Shown here piece after piece: positions 53,588 through 62,612 of a stretch of 64,000 bases of DNA. A program made the translations under genes and the position numbers. Where the stretch lies: assembly GCF_029892155.1 (NCBI RefSeq), contig NZ_JARZAG010000006.1, positions 1 through 64,000 of the forward strand, given 5' to 3'. The stretch comes from Kitasatospora sp. GAS204B (lineage in GTDB: Bacteria; Actinomycetota; Actinomycetes; Streptomycetales; Streptomycetaceae). The notes beneath the pieces were generated by a model. It saw only the letters and a list, made by a program, of their open reading frames with translations. It did not search any database and was not told where the DNA came from. Each line of letters opens with the position of its first letter. The stretch's first letter is position 1.

Positions 53588-54484
53588 TCAGTGGTACGGC
53601 ACCACCGCGACCGGGCAGCCCACGTGGTGGATCACCGCGTGGGCCACCGACCCCAGGTGCGTGCCCGCCGGACTGCGCCGGCGGTGGGCGCCGACCACCA
53701 GCAGTTCGGCCGTCGCACCGGCGTCCACCAGGGTGAGCCCGGCGTGCCCGCGCAGCATCGCGGTCGCCGTGGGCAGGTCGGGATAGCGCTCCCGCCAGGG
53801 GGTCACCGCCTCCTCCAGGGCTCGCTGCTCGGCCTCGGTCGGCTCCTGCTGCAGCTCGCCGGTCGCACCGAAGTGCAGGTACTCGCTGCCGGCCGGCGGT
53901 CCCCAGGCGTGCACCACGGTCAGCGGCGCCCCGCGCTCCGCGGCCGTCTCGAAGGCGAAGGCCGGCACCTCCTGGCACGGATACGCCAGGTCCAGGCCCA
54001 GGATCACGCCCTCGCCGGCACTGTCGTCACCGGCGGTGCCGTGCGACGCGGGGCCGTCGTCCCCGGTCGGTCCGCCGGACGGCGCGCGCACCAGCACCAC
54101 CGGGCAGGTCGCCTGGGTGAGCACCTGGTGGCTCACCGAGCCGACCAGGAAGCCGCGCAGCGCGCCGAGCCCGCGCGAGCCGAGCACCAGGATCGCGGCC
54201 CGGTCCGCGGCGGCCGCCAGCACGCCGACCGGGTCCTTGCGCACGTGGGTCTCGCGTACGTCGAGATCGGTGAACCGGGAGCGGATCTCGTCCGCCCGCG
54301 CGGTCAGCTGCTCGCGGCCCCACTGTTCGGCCTGCCCGGTGCTCGGGGCCTTGCCGTGTCCCCAGGGCCAGGCCTGCAGGATCTCCAGCGGGAGTTCACG
54401 CCGCTCCGCCTCGCGCGCGGCCCACTCGGTGGCCGCGCGGCTCGCGTCCGATCCGTCGAATCCGGCGATCATCACTCTGTTCAC
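53588..54484 (-). CDS. Tandem universal stress protein
   Basis: 298-residue protein with two UspA domains. The first (about 1-145) has GSRGLGALRGFLVGSVS; the second (about 160-298) has GAHRRRSPAGTHLGSVA and ends CPVAVVPYH. ATP binding is likely in at least the first domain. GTG at 54484 is chosen for GGAGG six bases upstream; the ATG four codons further in is an alternative. It converges on the single-domain stress protein across the 168-bp hairpin element. Confidence 0.9.
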   Translation of the reverse strand: MNRVMIAGFDGSDASRAATEWAAREAERRELPLEILQAWPWGHGKAPSTGQAEQWGREQLTARADEIRSRFTDLDVRETHVRKDPVGVLAAAADRAAILVLGSRGLGALRGFLVGSVSHQVLTQATCPVVLVRAPSGGPTGDDGPASHGTAGDDSAGEGVILGLDLAYPCQEVPAFAFETAAERGAPLTVVHAWGPPAGSEYLHFGATGELQQEPTEAEQRALEEAVTPWRERYPDLPTATAMLRGHAGLTLVDAGATAELLVVGAHRRRSPAGTHLGSVAHAVIHHVGCPVAVVPYH

Positions 54485-54595
54485 GGCCTGCCTCCGGTGC
54501 CGGGCCGCCATACGTAGTGGCGGGTCCGTCTTCCATCGTGCTCACGGAGGCTCGGACCGCGCACCCCGATCGCCGTGCGCGGCCCGTGCCGTCGG

Positions 54596-56593
54596 TCAGC
54601 CCAGCGGCTTGTCCAGCACCGCCTTGAGGTGGCTGAACGTGTCGATCGAGTACTCGCCGTGGTACCGGCCGAGGCCGCTCTCGCCCACGCCGCCGAACGG
54701 CAGCTCGGGGACGGCCAGGTGGGAGACGGTCAGGCCGAAGACCAGGCCGCCGGAGGAGGTCTCCTGGGTCAGCCGCTGCTTGGTCCGCTCCGAGGCGGTG
54801 AAGGCGTACAGCGCGAGCGGCTTGTCGCGCTCGTTGATGAAGGCGATCGCCGCGTCGAGGTCGGGGACGGCGACGATCGGCAGGACCGGCCCGAAGATCT
54901 CCGCCCGCATCACCGGCGCCTCGGGGGAGACGTCGGCGAGGACGGTCGGCGCGAGGTAGCGCGCGGCCCGGTCGTGCCCGCCGCCGGTGACCAGGCGCCC
55001 GTCGCCCAGCAGCGCGGTCAGCCGGTCGTGGTGGCGCTCGTTGACGACCCGGCCGTACGCGGGGCTGGCCGCCGGGTCGGGGCCGTACAACGCCTCGACG
55101 GCGGTGGCCAGTTCGGCCTCCAGCGCGGCGGCGGTGTCGCCGATCGCGAGGACGTAGTCGGGGGCGACGCAGGTCTGGCCGGCGTTCTGGAACTTGCCGC
55201 GGGCGATCCGCTGCGCGGTGGCCGCCAGGTCGGCGCCCGGCTCGACCACCGCGGGGCTCTTGCCGCCGAGTTCGAGGGTGACCGGGGTGAGGTGCTTGGC
55301 GGCGGCCGTCATGACGATCCGTCCGACCATGCCGTTGCCGGTGTAGAAGATGTGGTCGAAGCGCTGCTCCAGCAGTGCGGTGGTCTCGGGCACGGCGCCC
55401 TCGACCACGGCGACGGCCTCCCGGGCGAGGTAGCGCGGCAGCAGCCGGGCCAGCGCCGCCGAGGTCGCCGGGGCCAGCTCGCTGGGCTTGACCAGCACGG
55501 TGTTGCCGGCCGCCAGCGCGCCCACCACCGGGGCCAGGGCGAGCTGCAGCGGGTAGTTCCACGGCGCGATCACCAGCACCACACCGAGCGGGTCGCGGAC
55601 CACCTGGGCCTCGGCGGGCTGGAAGGCGGCCGGGACGGCGGCGGGGCGCGGGGCCAGCCACTTCTCCAGGTGCGCCACCGTGTGGTCCAGCTCGTTCAGG
55701 GTGAACCCGATCTCGCTGCGGTACGCCTCGGCCTCGTTCTTGCCCAGGTCGGCGTGGAGCGCGGCGAGGAACTCCGCGGACCGCTCGGTGAGCAGCGCGC
55801 GCAGGGCGGCCAGCTGGGCCAGCCGCCAGGCGAGCGGCCTGGTCCGCCCGGTCTCGAAGGTGCCGCGCAGCCGTGCCACCACGTCGGCCGGGTCGGTGGC
55901 GGCGGCCCGGACCAGCATCCGGGCCAACTCGGCGGAGGAGCCGGGGTTCTGGCCGGTGTAGAGGTTGCGGTCGACCACGGTGTGCGGGGCGAACGGCGCG
56001 GCCGCCACGAAGTCGGCGCCGAGCTCGACCAGGCGGTCCTCGAGCAGCCAGCGGGCCTTCTCGGCGAGGCCGGCCGCGGCCTCCTCGGCGTTGCTGAAGG
56101 CGGTCATCCGGTAGCCGGCGAACGGCCAGCCGCCGTCCTGCCGGCGGGCGGCGAGCAGCGCGGCGGGTGCGTGGCAGACCACGCCCAGCGGCCGGCCCGA
56201 CTCCAGGGTGCGGGTGAGGATCCGACCGGAGGCCTCGTCCACCGCGAGGTCCTCCATCGGGCCGTGGCCGCCCGGGTAGAAGACCAGGTCGTAGTCGTCC
56301 GGGTCGATCTCCGTCAGCTTGGCCGGGTGCGCCAGCACCTCGCCGATGCCCTCCAGGTAGGCGGCGACGCGGTCGGCCTGGGACTGGCCGCCGTTGGCGG
56401 CGGCGCTCAGGCTGCCCTGGTCGACCGGGGCGGCGACACCGTCGGGGGTGGCGACGGTGATCCGGTAGCCCGCCTCGCTGAAGATCCGGTGCGGCTCGGC
56501 GAGCTCCTCGGCCCAGAAGCCGGTGGGGTGCGCGGTGCCGTCGGCCAGGGTCCAGTGGGTGGCGCCGGTGACGACGAAGAGAACGGAGGTCAT
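54596..56593 (-). CDS. DJ-1/PfpI domain fused to aldehyde dehydrogenase
   Basis: 665-residue fusion in one uninterrupted frame. Residues 1-230 are a DJ-1/PfpI (Hsp31-type) domain: FVVTGATHWTLADG, the DYDLVFYPGGHG strand and the nucleophile in GVVCHAPAALL. Residues 240-665 form an NAD(P) aldehyde dehydrogenase of the class 3 type: APWNYPLQLAL, the glutamate in LELGGKSP and the catalytic cysteine in NAGQTCVAPDY. DJ-1 relatives act as glyoxalases or deglycases, so I infer coupled detoxification of dicarbonyls or aldehydes. ATG at 56593 has GGAGC upstream. It is divergent from a MarR gene; two matching operators lie in the gap. Confidence 0.88.
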   Translation of the reverse strand: MTSVLFVVTGATHWTLADGTAHPTGFWAEELAEPHRIFSEAGYRITVATPDGVAAPVDQGSLSAAANGGQSQADRVAAYLEGIGEVLAHPAKLTEIDPDDYDLVFYPGGHGPMEDLAVDEASGRILTRTLESGRPLGVVCHAPAALLAARRQDGGWPFAGYRMTAFSNAEEAAAGLAEKARWLLEDRLVELGADFVAAAPFAPHTVVDRNLYTGQNPGSSAELARMLVRAAATDPADVVARLRGTFETGRTRPLAWRLAQLAALRALLTERSAEFLAALHADLGKNEAEAYRSEIGFTLNELDHTVAHLEKWLAPRPAAVPAAFQPAEAQVVRDPLGVVLVIAPWNYPLQLALAPVVGALAAGNTVLVKPSELAPATSAALARLLPRYLAREAVAVVEGAVPETTALLEQRFDHIFYTGNGMVGRIVMTAAAKHLTPVTLELGGKSPAVVEPGADLAATAQRIARGKFQNAGQTCVAPDYVLAIGDTAAALEAELATAVEALYGPDPAASPAYGRVVNERHHDRLTALLGDGRLVTGGGHDRAARYLAPTVLADVSPEAPVMRAEIFGPVLPIVAVPDLDAAIAFINERDKPLALYAFTASERTKQRLTQETSSGGLVFGLTVSHLAVPELPFGGVGESGLGRYHGEYSIDTFSHLKAVLDKPLG

Positions 56594-56675
56594 GGGTGGT
56601 GCTCCAGGCTTGGCAGTGGCTGAGGTCCGGCCGCGCGGGAGGCGGAACGGGCCTGGGGCTTGAAGTCCTAGATGG

Positions 56676-56729
56676 TTGATGTCTTCAAGCAATAGGTCGA
56701 AGGTAGACCTGAAAGATTGAGGATGTCAA
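56676..56729. promoter_or_regulatory. Pair of MarR-type operators TTGA-N5-TCAA
   Basis: Two palindromes of the form TTGA-N5-TCAA lie at 56676-56688 and 56717-56729, both continuing into GCAAT on the right. Their centres are 41 bp apart, about four helical turns, so two dimers would sit on one face. They lie between the DJ-1/ALDH fusion and the divergent MarR gene. Confidence 0.65.
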
Positions 56730-56752
56730 GCAATCTCCCGTACACTTCCACC

Positions 56753-57193
56753 ATGACCGAGCCCACCGTGCTGCCTGCCGCCGCCACGCCCGACCGGCTG
56801 ATGGATCAGCTGGCCCGGGCCGCGGCGGCGTACTACCGGCAGTTCGCCGCGATGGCGGCGGAGAGCGGCCTGACCTTGATGCAGGGCAAGACGCTCAGCC
56901 TGCTGCGCGAGCCGAAATCGATGCGCAGCCTCGCCGAGCTGCTCGCCTGCGACGCCTCCAACATCACCGGCATCGTCGACCGCCTGGAGACCCGCGGGCT
57001 GGTCCGCCGTGAGGTCTCCCCGGCCGACCGGCGGATCAAGAACGTGCTGCTGACCGAGGAGGGCGAGCGGGCCGTTCGCCGGATCCGCGCGCGGGTGAGC
57101 GCCGGCCTCACCGGCCTGGAGCGGCTGAGCGCGGAGGAGCGGTCGAGCCTCCAGGACCTGCTGGACCGGGTCTTCCCCGACGCGGCTGGGTGA
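56753..57193 (+). CDS. MarR-family regulator
   Basis: 146-residue winged-helix repressor. The DNA-binding part is LAELLACDASNITGIVDRLETRGLV, followed by the wing PADRRIKNVLLT. Cysteine in the recognition region (LLACD) could sense reactive aldehydes or oxidants. ATG at 56753 is used although no ribosome site is seen; upstream in-frame ATG (56723) overlaps the second operator and is less likely. It probably represses itself and the divergent DJ-1/ALDH fusion through the two TTGA-N5-TCAA sites. Confidence 0.88.
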   Translation: MTEPTVLPAAATPDRLMDQLARAAAAYYRQFAAMAAESGLTLMQGKTLSLLREPKSMRSLAELLACDASNITGIVDRLETRGLVRREVSPADRRIKNVLLTEEGERAVRRIRARVSAGLTGLERLSAEERSSLQDLLDRVFPDAAG

Positions 57194-57206
57194 CCGGGCG
57201 GGCAGC

Positions 57207-58079
57207 TCAGTGCTGGATGCCGGTGGACAGCGAGAAGTCGGCGAAGTACGCGTGCTGGGTGGAGCGCGGGCCCCAGCTGGTGTCGTGCCCGCCGTAGAAG
57301 GTCGAGAAGAGGACGCCGGAGAACGGGATGCCCTTGATCCCGGAGGCGATGCCCTTGCCGAGGTAGACCTGCCGGCCGTCGAGCCAGACCGTCACGTCGC
57401 CGGTGTTCCGGTTCACCAGCTGCTCCGCGGTGTGCCAGCCGCCGTCGGCGGGCCACTTCCAGCTGCCCAGCCCCTCGTCGACGCCGTAGCCGGTGGGGCC
57501 GGAGTTGGTCGGGGTGTAGAGGTAGACCTCGCCGTTGTCCGGCACCCCGTTGGCGCCGCGCCACATGTAGCGGGTGGACCAGCCGTTGCCGTGGTTGCCG
57601 CCGGACTCCTGGCCGATCGTCCCGCCGTACAGGCCGGGCAGCTTGCCGGCCTTGCCCCAGTCCATGCCGGTGGGGAACTCGAGGTGGTACCGCAGGTCCA
57701 GGGTGGCCGAGTTCTTCAGCGAGCCGAGGCCCATCGCGGTCAGGTCGGTGTAGTACTGCCCGCCGCCGGGGGTGGGGCAGTCGGAGCAGCTGTTCGCGGA
57801 GGAGCCCTTGCCGTAGGTGACGCGCAGCGCCGAGCCGTCGCCGGGCGCCGTCGGGTCGCCGGCCTTGGCGAGGTCGGCGGCGCCCCAGCCGCCGCTGCCG
57901 GCCACGCCCCACGCGTGCTGCCAGGCGCTGCCCGGATAGCCGGTGAACTGGCCGGTCCAGGCGGGCGTCGCGGCGCGGGGGGCGGCGCTCGCGGCGGTGG
58001 CGAAGGTCGTGGTGAGGGCGAGGGCGGCGGCTGCGGCCAGGGCCAGTGAGGCCGAGCGGCGGCGGAGTTGGCGAGCCAT
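57207..58079 (-). CDS. Secreted polysaccharide lyase-like protein (PL14-like)
   Basis: 290-residue secreted protein. A signal with an arginine-rich start ends near ASAAP (about residue 33). The beta-jelly-roll body has RVTYGKGSS, a KLPGLYGG loop, MWRGANG and WHTAEQLVNRNT, resembling the PL14-type alginate or glucuronan lyase fold; catalytic residues cannot be assigned with certainty. AGGAG lies eight bases before the ATG. A palindrome GTTAGGAA-CTT-TTCCTAAC 40 bases upstream is a likely operator for carbohydrate control. It converges on the MarR gene. Confidence 0.65.
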   Translation of the reverse strand: MARQLRRRSASLALAAAAALALTTTFATAASAAPRAATPAWTGQFTGYPGSAWQHAWGVAGSGGWGAADLAKAGDPTAPGDGSALRVTYGKGSSANSCSDCPTPGGGQYYTDLTAMGLGSLKNSATLDLRYHLEFPTGMDWGKAGKLPGLYGGTIGQESGGNHGNGWSTRYMWRGANGVPDNGEVYLYTPTNSGPTGYGVDEGLGSWKWPADGGWHTAEQLVNRNTGDVTVWLDGRQVYLGKGIASGIKGIPFSGVLFSTFYGGHDTSWGPRSTQHAYFADFSLSTGIQH

Positions 58080-58118
58080 CAGATCGACTCCTGGGTGTCA
58101 GAGCCAAGCGGGAGCTGA

Positions 58119-58137
58119 GTTAGGAACTTTTCCTAAC
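58119..58137. promoter_or_regulatory. Operator-like palindrome upstream of the lyase
   Basis: Eight-base perfect arms GTTAGGAA and TTCCTAAC flank CTT, 40 bases before the lyase start. Its AT-rich character stands out in this DNA and suits a carbohydrate-responsive repressor site. Confidence 0.55.
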
Positions 58138-58202
58138 CATTCACGGAGCTTGACGCTGACCCGCCAAGCTGTCAAGAGGCGCGGCGCCCGCCGCAGATGC
58201 GT

Positions 58203-58247
58203 CGGGGCCGACAACCCGCCACGGTGCGTGGCAGGTTGTCGGCCCCG
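58203..58247 (-). terminator. Terminator after htpG
   Basis: A stem of about 19 base pairs with one mismatch and a five-base loop begins 20 bases after the htpG stop on the minus strand. Confidence 0.8.
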
Positions 58248-58266
58248 AGGGCAGTAGGCCGGACCG

Positions 58267-60189
58267 TTACAGCACCCGCTCCAGGCGGTCCGCCATCAGC
58301 TTGACGAACCGTGCCGGGTCGCTCAGCTCGCCGCCCTCGGCCAGCAGCGCCATGCCGTAGAGGAGTTCACCGGTCTCGGCGAGGTCGGCCGCGCCGCCGC
58401 GCTCGCCGTGCGCCTTGTTGAGGCCGCTGACCAGCGCGTGCCCCGGGTTGAGTTCGAGGATGCGCTTGACCCGCGGCACCTCCTGGCCCATCGCCCGGTA
58501 CATGCTCTCCAGCGCCGGGGTCACGTCATGCGTGTCCGAGACGATGCAGGCGGGCGAGACGGTGAGCCGGGTGGACAGGCGCACCTCCTTGAGCTGCTCG
58601 CCCAGCTGCTCCGTCAGCCAGCTGAGCAGCCCCGCGTACTCCTGCTGCCGCTGCTCCCGCTCGTCGGCGGCCTGCTGCTTCTCCTCCTCGGTGTCGAGGT
58701 CGACCTCGCCCTTGGCGACCGAGCGCAACTGCTTGCCGTCGAACGCCGGGACGGCCTCGACCCACACCTCGTCGACCGGGTCGGTCAGCAGCAGCACCTC
58801 GATGCCCTTGGCCCGGAACGCCTCCATGTGCGGGGAGTTCTCGATGGCCTGCCGGGACTCGCCGGTCAGGTAGAAGATGTGCTCCTGCCCGTCCTTCATC
58901 CGCTCGACGTACTGCTTCAGCGTGGTCGGCTCGTCCTGGTCGTGCGTGGTGGCGAACGAGCAGATGCCGAGGATGGCGTCGCGGTTGTCGAAGTCGCTGA
59001 GCAGGCCTTCCTTGACCACCCGGCCGAACTCGCGCCAGAAGGTGGCGTAGCGCTCGGCGGAGCCGGCCATCAGGTCCTTGACCGCGGCGAGCACCTTCTT
59101 CGCCAGCCGGCGGTGCATCATCTGGATCTGGCGGTCCTGCTGGAGGATCTCGCGCGACACGTTGAGCGACAGGTCCTGGGCGTCGACCACACCCTTGACG
59201 AAGCGCAGGTAGCTCGGCAGCAGCGCCTCGCAGTCGTCCATGATGAAGACGCGCTTCACGTAGAGCTGGACGCCGCGCTGGTGGCCCTGGGTGAACAGGT
59301 CGTGCGGCGCGTGCGAGGGGATGAACAGCAGGGCCTGGTACTCGAAGGTGCCCTCCGCCTGCAGCCGGATGGTCTCCAGCGGGTCCAGCCAGTCGTGGCT
59401 GATGTGCTTGTACAGCTCGTGGTACTCGGCGTCGGACACCTCGTCCCGCGAACGCGCCCAGAGCGCCTTCATCGAGTTGAGCGTCTCCGGCTCGCGCGCG
59501 GCCTGCGGGTCCGCTTCGCCCTCGGTGTCCGTGGCGGCCTCGGGGACCATCCGGACCGGCCAGGTGATGAAGTCCGAGTACCGCTTGACGATCTCGCGGA
59601 TCTGCCAGGCGGCGGTGTAGTCGTGCAGCCCGTCCTCGGTGTCCACCGGCTTGAGGCGCAGCGTGACCGCGGTGCCCTGCGGCGCCTCGGCCACCGTCTC
59701 GATCGTGTAGGTGCCCTCGCCGGTGGAGGTCCACCGGGTGCCCTGGCTCTCGCCGGCGCGCCGGGTGAGCAGCTCGACCTCGTCGGCCACCATGAAGCTG
59801 GCGTAGAAGCCGACGCCGAACTGCCCGATCAGGCCCTCGGCGGCGCCCGCGTCCTTGGCCTCCTTCAGCTCGCGCAGGAACGTCGCGGTGCCGGAGTTGG
59901 CGATCGTGCCGATGAGCTTGACCACCTCGTCGTACGACATGCCGATGCCGTTGTCGCGCACCGTCAGGGTGCGGGCGTCCCGGTCGGCCTCGACGGCGAT
60001 GTGCAGATCGGACACATCCACGCCGAGCGTGTCGTCGCGCAGGGCCTCCAGGCGCAGCTTGTCCAGCGCGTCGGAGGCGTTGGACACGAGCTCGCGCAGG
60101 AACACGTCCTTGTTCGAGTAGATCGAGTGGATCATCATCTGCAGGAGCTGACGAGCTTCCACCTGGAACTCAAACGTCTCAGCCGCCAT
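58267..60189 (-). CDS. htpG: Chaperone HtpG (Hsp90)
   Basis: 640-residue bacterial Hsp90, an ATP-dependent chaperone in the cytosol. The N-terminal ATPase shows [28 protein letters not shown] and the [12 protein letters not shown] lid region; middle and C-terminal dimerisation domains complete the normal length. ATG at 60189 is preferred over an earlier codon because GGAGGGA lies upstream and the protein start matches the family. No HspR or HrcA site was recognised in the gap to the divergent YihY-type gene. Confidence 0.95.
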
Positions 60190-60396
60190 GGCTTGCGATT
60201 CCCTCCTCAAGTCACCGGGGTGACGGAAAGCTGACCTGAGCACTGTAGATCAACCGGTCGACATCAGTGGTCGGGCGGGTGAAGCACTCCGCGTCGCAGC
60301 GCTCCGCTGACGGTCCGTCACGTTACACTCGCCCCGTCACGAAGCTGCGGGAGCCGGCATCACGCCGCGGGGAGTCAGGAGGGCGGGACGGCTCAC

Positions 60397-61344
60397 ATCA
60401 CGCGCGAACGCCTCACCAGGACGCTGACGTTCTGGCTGCGCCCGACCTTCGCGCTGCGCGTCGTCAGCCGCTTCCAGACCGTCGTCGGCTTCGACCGCTC
60501 GATGGCCCTGGCCTCCAGCGCGCTGACCGCGCTGGTCCCGCTCGCGATCCTCGGCGGCACCGTGCTGACCAGGATCGGGCACCAGGACCTGGCGGGCCGG
60601 ATCATCAGCCGCTACGGCCTCACCGGCGGTGGCGCCGAGGCGGTCCGCCAGCTGTTCGCGCCGAACGCCGACGCCGGCGCGGGCGTCGTGAGCACGATCT
60701 TCCTGGTGATCTCGCTGCTGAGCTTCACCCGGGCGACCCAGCGACTGTTCGAGCAGACCTGGCAGCTCAAGCCGCTCAGCGTGCGCAACACGACGAACGG
60801 CCTGCGCTGGGTGGCCGGCCTCGCCGGCTACCTGCTGGTCACCGGTTGGCTCCAGGCCGCCTTGGGCTGGGGGTACCTCGGACTGGCCGCCGCCGTCGCC
60901 GAGCTGCCGGTGACGGCGGCGTTCCTGGTCTGGACCGGCTGGGTGCTCTCCGCGAAGCGGATCGCCTGGCGGGACCTGCTGCCGTTCGGGGTGATCGCCG
61001 CCGTCCTCTCCGCGCTCTACGCGGTGGGCGCGACGATCTACCTGCCCCGCCTCTTCAGTTCCTACGCCACCCGCTACGGCGTGGTGGGCGCGGTCTTCGC
61101 GATGATCTCGGCGCTCTTCATCGTGATGCTGGTGACCGTCGGCTCGGCAGCCGTCGGGCGGGAGGTGCAGGACGAACTCGGCCGCATCCGCCGAGGGCAG
61201 CGACCGGCCGACGACGAGATCCGCCGGCAGTGGGACACCGTGGTCGAGCAGATGCGATCGCGTTGGCACTCCGCCCGGGAGCAACTCGGCTCGCGCCGCG
61301 AGCACGACGACCGGGGCGATCCGGGCGGCCCGGAAGCGGACTGA
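60397..61344 (+). CDS. YihY/UPF0761-family membrane protein with non-standard start
   Basis: About 315-residue membrane protein of the YihY/YhjD family with six predicted helices and a charged C-terminal tail. The first standard start in frame is ATG 60502, but codons upstream to about 60397 have a full GC third-position bias and read RFQTVVGFDRS, a typical family beginning. Upstream lies AGGAGGG (60377-60383), yet no ATG, GTG or TTG follows in frame; ATC at 60397 is the best candidate. So either a rare start is used or the ATG at 60502 gives a shortened protein of 280 residues. Function unknown. Confidence 0.7.
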   Translation: MTRERLTRTLTFWLRPTFALRVVSRFQTVVGFDRSMALASSALTALVPLAILGGTVLTRIGHQDLAGRIISRYGLTGGGAEAVRQLFAPNADAGAGVVSTIFLVISLLSFTRATQRLFEQTWQLKPLSVRNTTNGLRWVAGLAGYLLVTGWLQAALGWGYLGLAAAVAELPVTAAFLVWTGWVLSAKRIAWRDLLPFGVIAAVLSALYAVGATIYLPRLFSSYATRYGVVGAVFAMISALFIVMLVTVGSAAVGREVQDELGRIRRGQRPADDEIRRQWDTVVEQMRSRWHSAREQLGSRREHDDRGDPGGPEAD

Positions 61345-61351
61345 CGGTGCG

Positions 61352-61900
61352 TCAATCCAGCGCGGTGGCAGTCCGGGATCGCGGCGCGGTGTCGCCGAGG
61401 GCGATGAGCACGGCGCGCAGGGCCTGGCTCGCCTCGGCCGTCCCGGTGACCGGTCGGGCGCCCCGGCGCAGCAGCGCGGTCTGGGCGCCGACCACATCCC
61501 GGACCGCCTCCAGCGCGAGGTCGGCTCCCGCGCTGGTCAGGCGGGTGGGGGAGGAGCGGGCGTCGGCGGGATCCGTGGCCCGGCCGACGAGTCCGCGCCC
61601 CTCGAGGCGGCGGAGCGCGTTGCTGATGCCGCCCGAGGTCATCAGGATGCGTTCGGCGAGTTCGGACGGGCGCAGCCGGTAGGGGGCGCCGACCGAGCGC
61701 AGGGTGCTGAGGATGTCGTATTCGGCCTTGCTGAGACCGTAGGGCCGCAGCCGTTCCAGCAGGACCTCCTCGAGCAGCACGTGCAGGCGGGCGACGCGCT
61801 TGACCAGTTCGAACTCGCTCTGGAACTCGCCCTGGACGACCTCCGGCTGCTCCGCCAGCCAGGACGCGGTGAGGGCGTCCACCCGGTCCTGATCGTTCAT
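61352..61900 (-). CDS. MarR-family regulator
   Basis: 182-residue winged-helix regulator, longer than usual with an N-terminal helix and alanine-rich tail. DNA-binding part: LRPSELAERILMTSGGISNALRRLEGRGLV, followed by the wing DPADARSSPTRLT. ATG at 61900 follows a GAGGGAGTGG leader that is an exact mirror of the leader of the divergent SnoaL-like gene. A likely operator, CTTTCG/CGAAAG, lies between the two genes. It converges on the YihY-type gene with only 7 bases between the stops. Confidence 0.88.
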   Translation of the reverse strand: MNDQDRVDALTASWLAEQPEVVQGEFQSEFELVKRVARLHVLLEEVLLERLRPYGLSKAEYDILSTLRSVGAPYRLRPSELAERILMTSGGISNALRRLEGRGLVGRATDPADARSSPTRLTSAGADLALEAVRDVVGAQTALLRRGARPVTGTAEASQALRAVLIALGDTAPRSRTATALD

Positions 61901-62025
61901 GGTGCCCCACTCCCTCGTCCTCGTCGGCGTCCGCCTCCCGCGCTGGCATCCTAATTGCTTTCGAACTATCTTTCACGAAAGGTAACTGCGCCGCGCGAGC
62001 GCGACCGAGGGAGTGGGGCACCATG
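61898..62025. repeat. 20-bp mirror-image leaders of two divergent genes
   Basis: The 20 bases at 61898-61917 are the exact reverse complement of 62006-62025. Each copy contains GAGGGAGTGGGGCACC and the ATG start codon of one gene (MarR on the minus strand, SnoaL-like on the plus strand). Both genes therefore have identical ribosome binding sites and start contexts. Confidence 0.9.
61958..61981. promoter_or_regulatory. Likely MarR operator between divergent genes
   Basis: CTTTCG and CGAAAG arms, twelve bases apart, enclose an AT-rich core and lie midway between the MarR gene and the SnoaL-like gene. The stretch is markedly richer in A and T than its surroundings, as expected for a promoter-operator. 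Confidence 0.5.
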
Positions 62026-62604
62026 AGCGACACCGAGCGCATCACCCAGCTCATCCTGCACGAGCGCCAGGGGCGCGACCGTGGCTGGTGGGAGCAGTTG
62101 GCGGCGGCCTACTGGCCGGACTCCCGGGTGAGCCTGAGCTGGTACACGGGCAGCGGCCCCGGTTTCGTGGCCGGCTCGCGGGACATGGTCGGGCGGGGCG
62201 ACCAGAGCGTGCACCGGATGTCCCCGCCGGCCGTCCACCTCGCCGGCGACCGGGGCTACGTCGAGGCCCCGGCAGGCGTCGAACTCCGCGTGGTGATCAA
62301 CGGCGTCCTCGTCGACCTCGTCTCCTGGGTCCGCCTCAACTACCGCGTCGAGCGCCGTGACGGCGTGTGGAGGATCCTCTCGCTCGACGCGATCTACGAG
62401 CGCGACACCATCGCCCCGGTGGTGCCCGGCACGACGATCACGATCCCGCCGGCGCGACTCGCACCCTTCCGTCCCTCCCTGGCGCTCCTCGCCTACTACC
62501 TGCGGTCCCGCGGCTACTCGATCGGCGACGGGCTGCTCGGCGACGACGAGCCCCAGGCTCGCGACGCGTTCTACGCCGAGGTGCTGGCCTGGCTGCACGC
62601 CTGA
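62023..62604 (+). CDS. SnoaL-like domain protein
   Basis: 193-residue protein of the NTF2/SnoaL-like fold. The first 130 residues show the helix RDRGWWEQLAAAYWPD, the strand-rich VRLNYRVERRDGVWRILSLDAIYERD and a pocket lined by aromatic residues; the remaining 60 form a helical extension. Such proteins serve as isomerases, cyclases or hydratases on small molecules; no polyketide genes are near. The leader is a mirror copy of that of the divergent MarR gene, suggesting joint control. Confidence 0.8.
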   Translation: MSDTERITQLILHERQGRDRGWWEQLAAAYWPDSRVSLSWYTGSGPGFVAGSRDMVGRGDQSVHRMSPPAVHLAGDRGYVEAPAGVELRVVINGVLVDLVSWVRLNYRVERRDGVWRILSLDAIYERDTIAPVVPGTTITIPPARLAPFRPSLALLAYYLRSRGYSIGDGLLGDDEPQARDAFYAEVLAWLHA

Positions 62605-62612
62605 CACCCCGT

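Noticed and set aside
45864..61354. Recurrent TGACGGT(C/G)NGTCA motif after gene ends (45864, 50663, 60308, 61342)
   Set aside because: Short and only partly palindromic; in GC-rich DNA four loose matches are not convincing without a genome-wide count.
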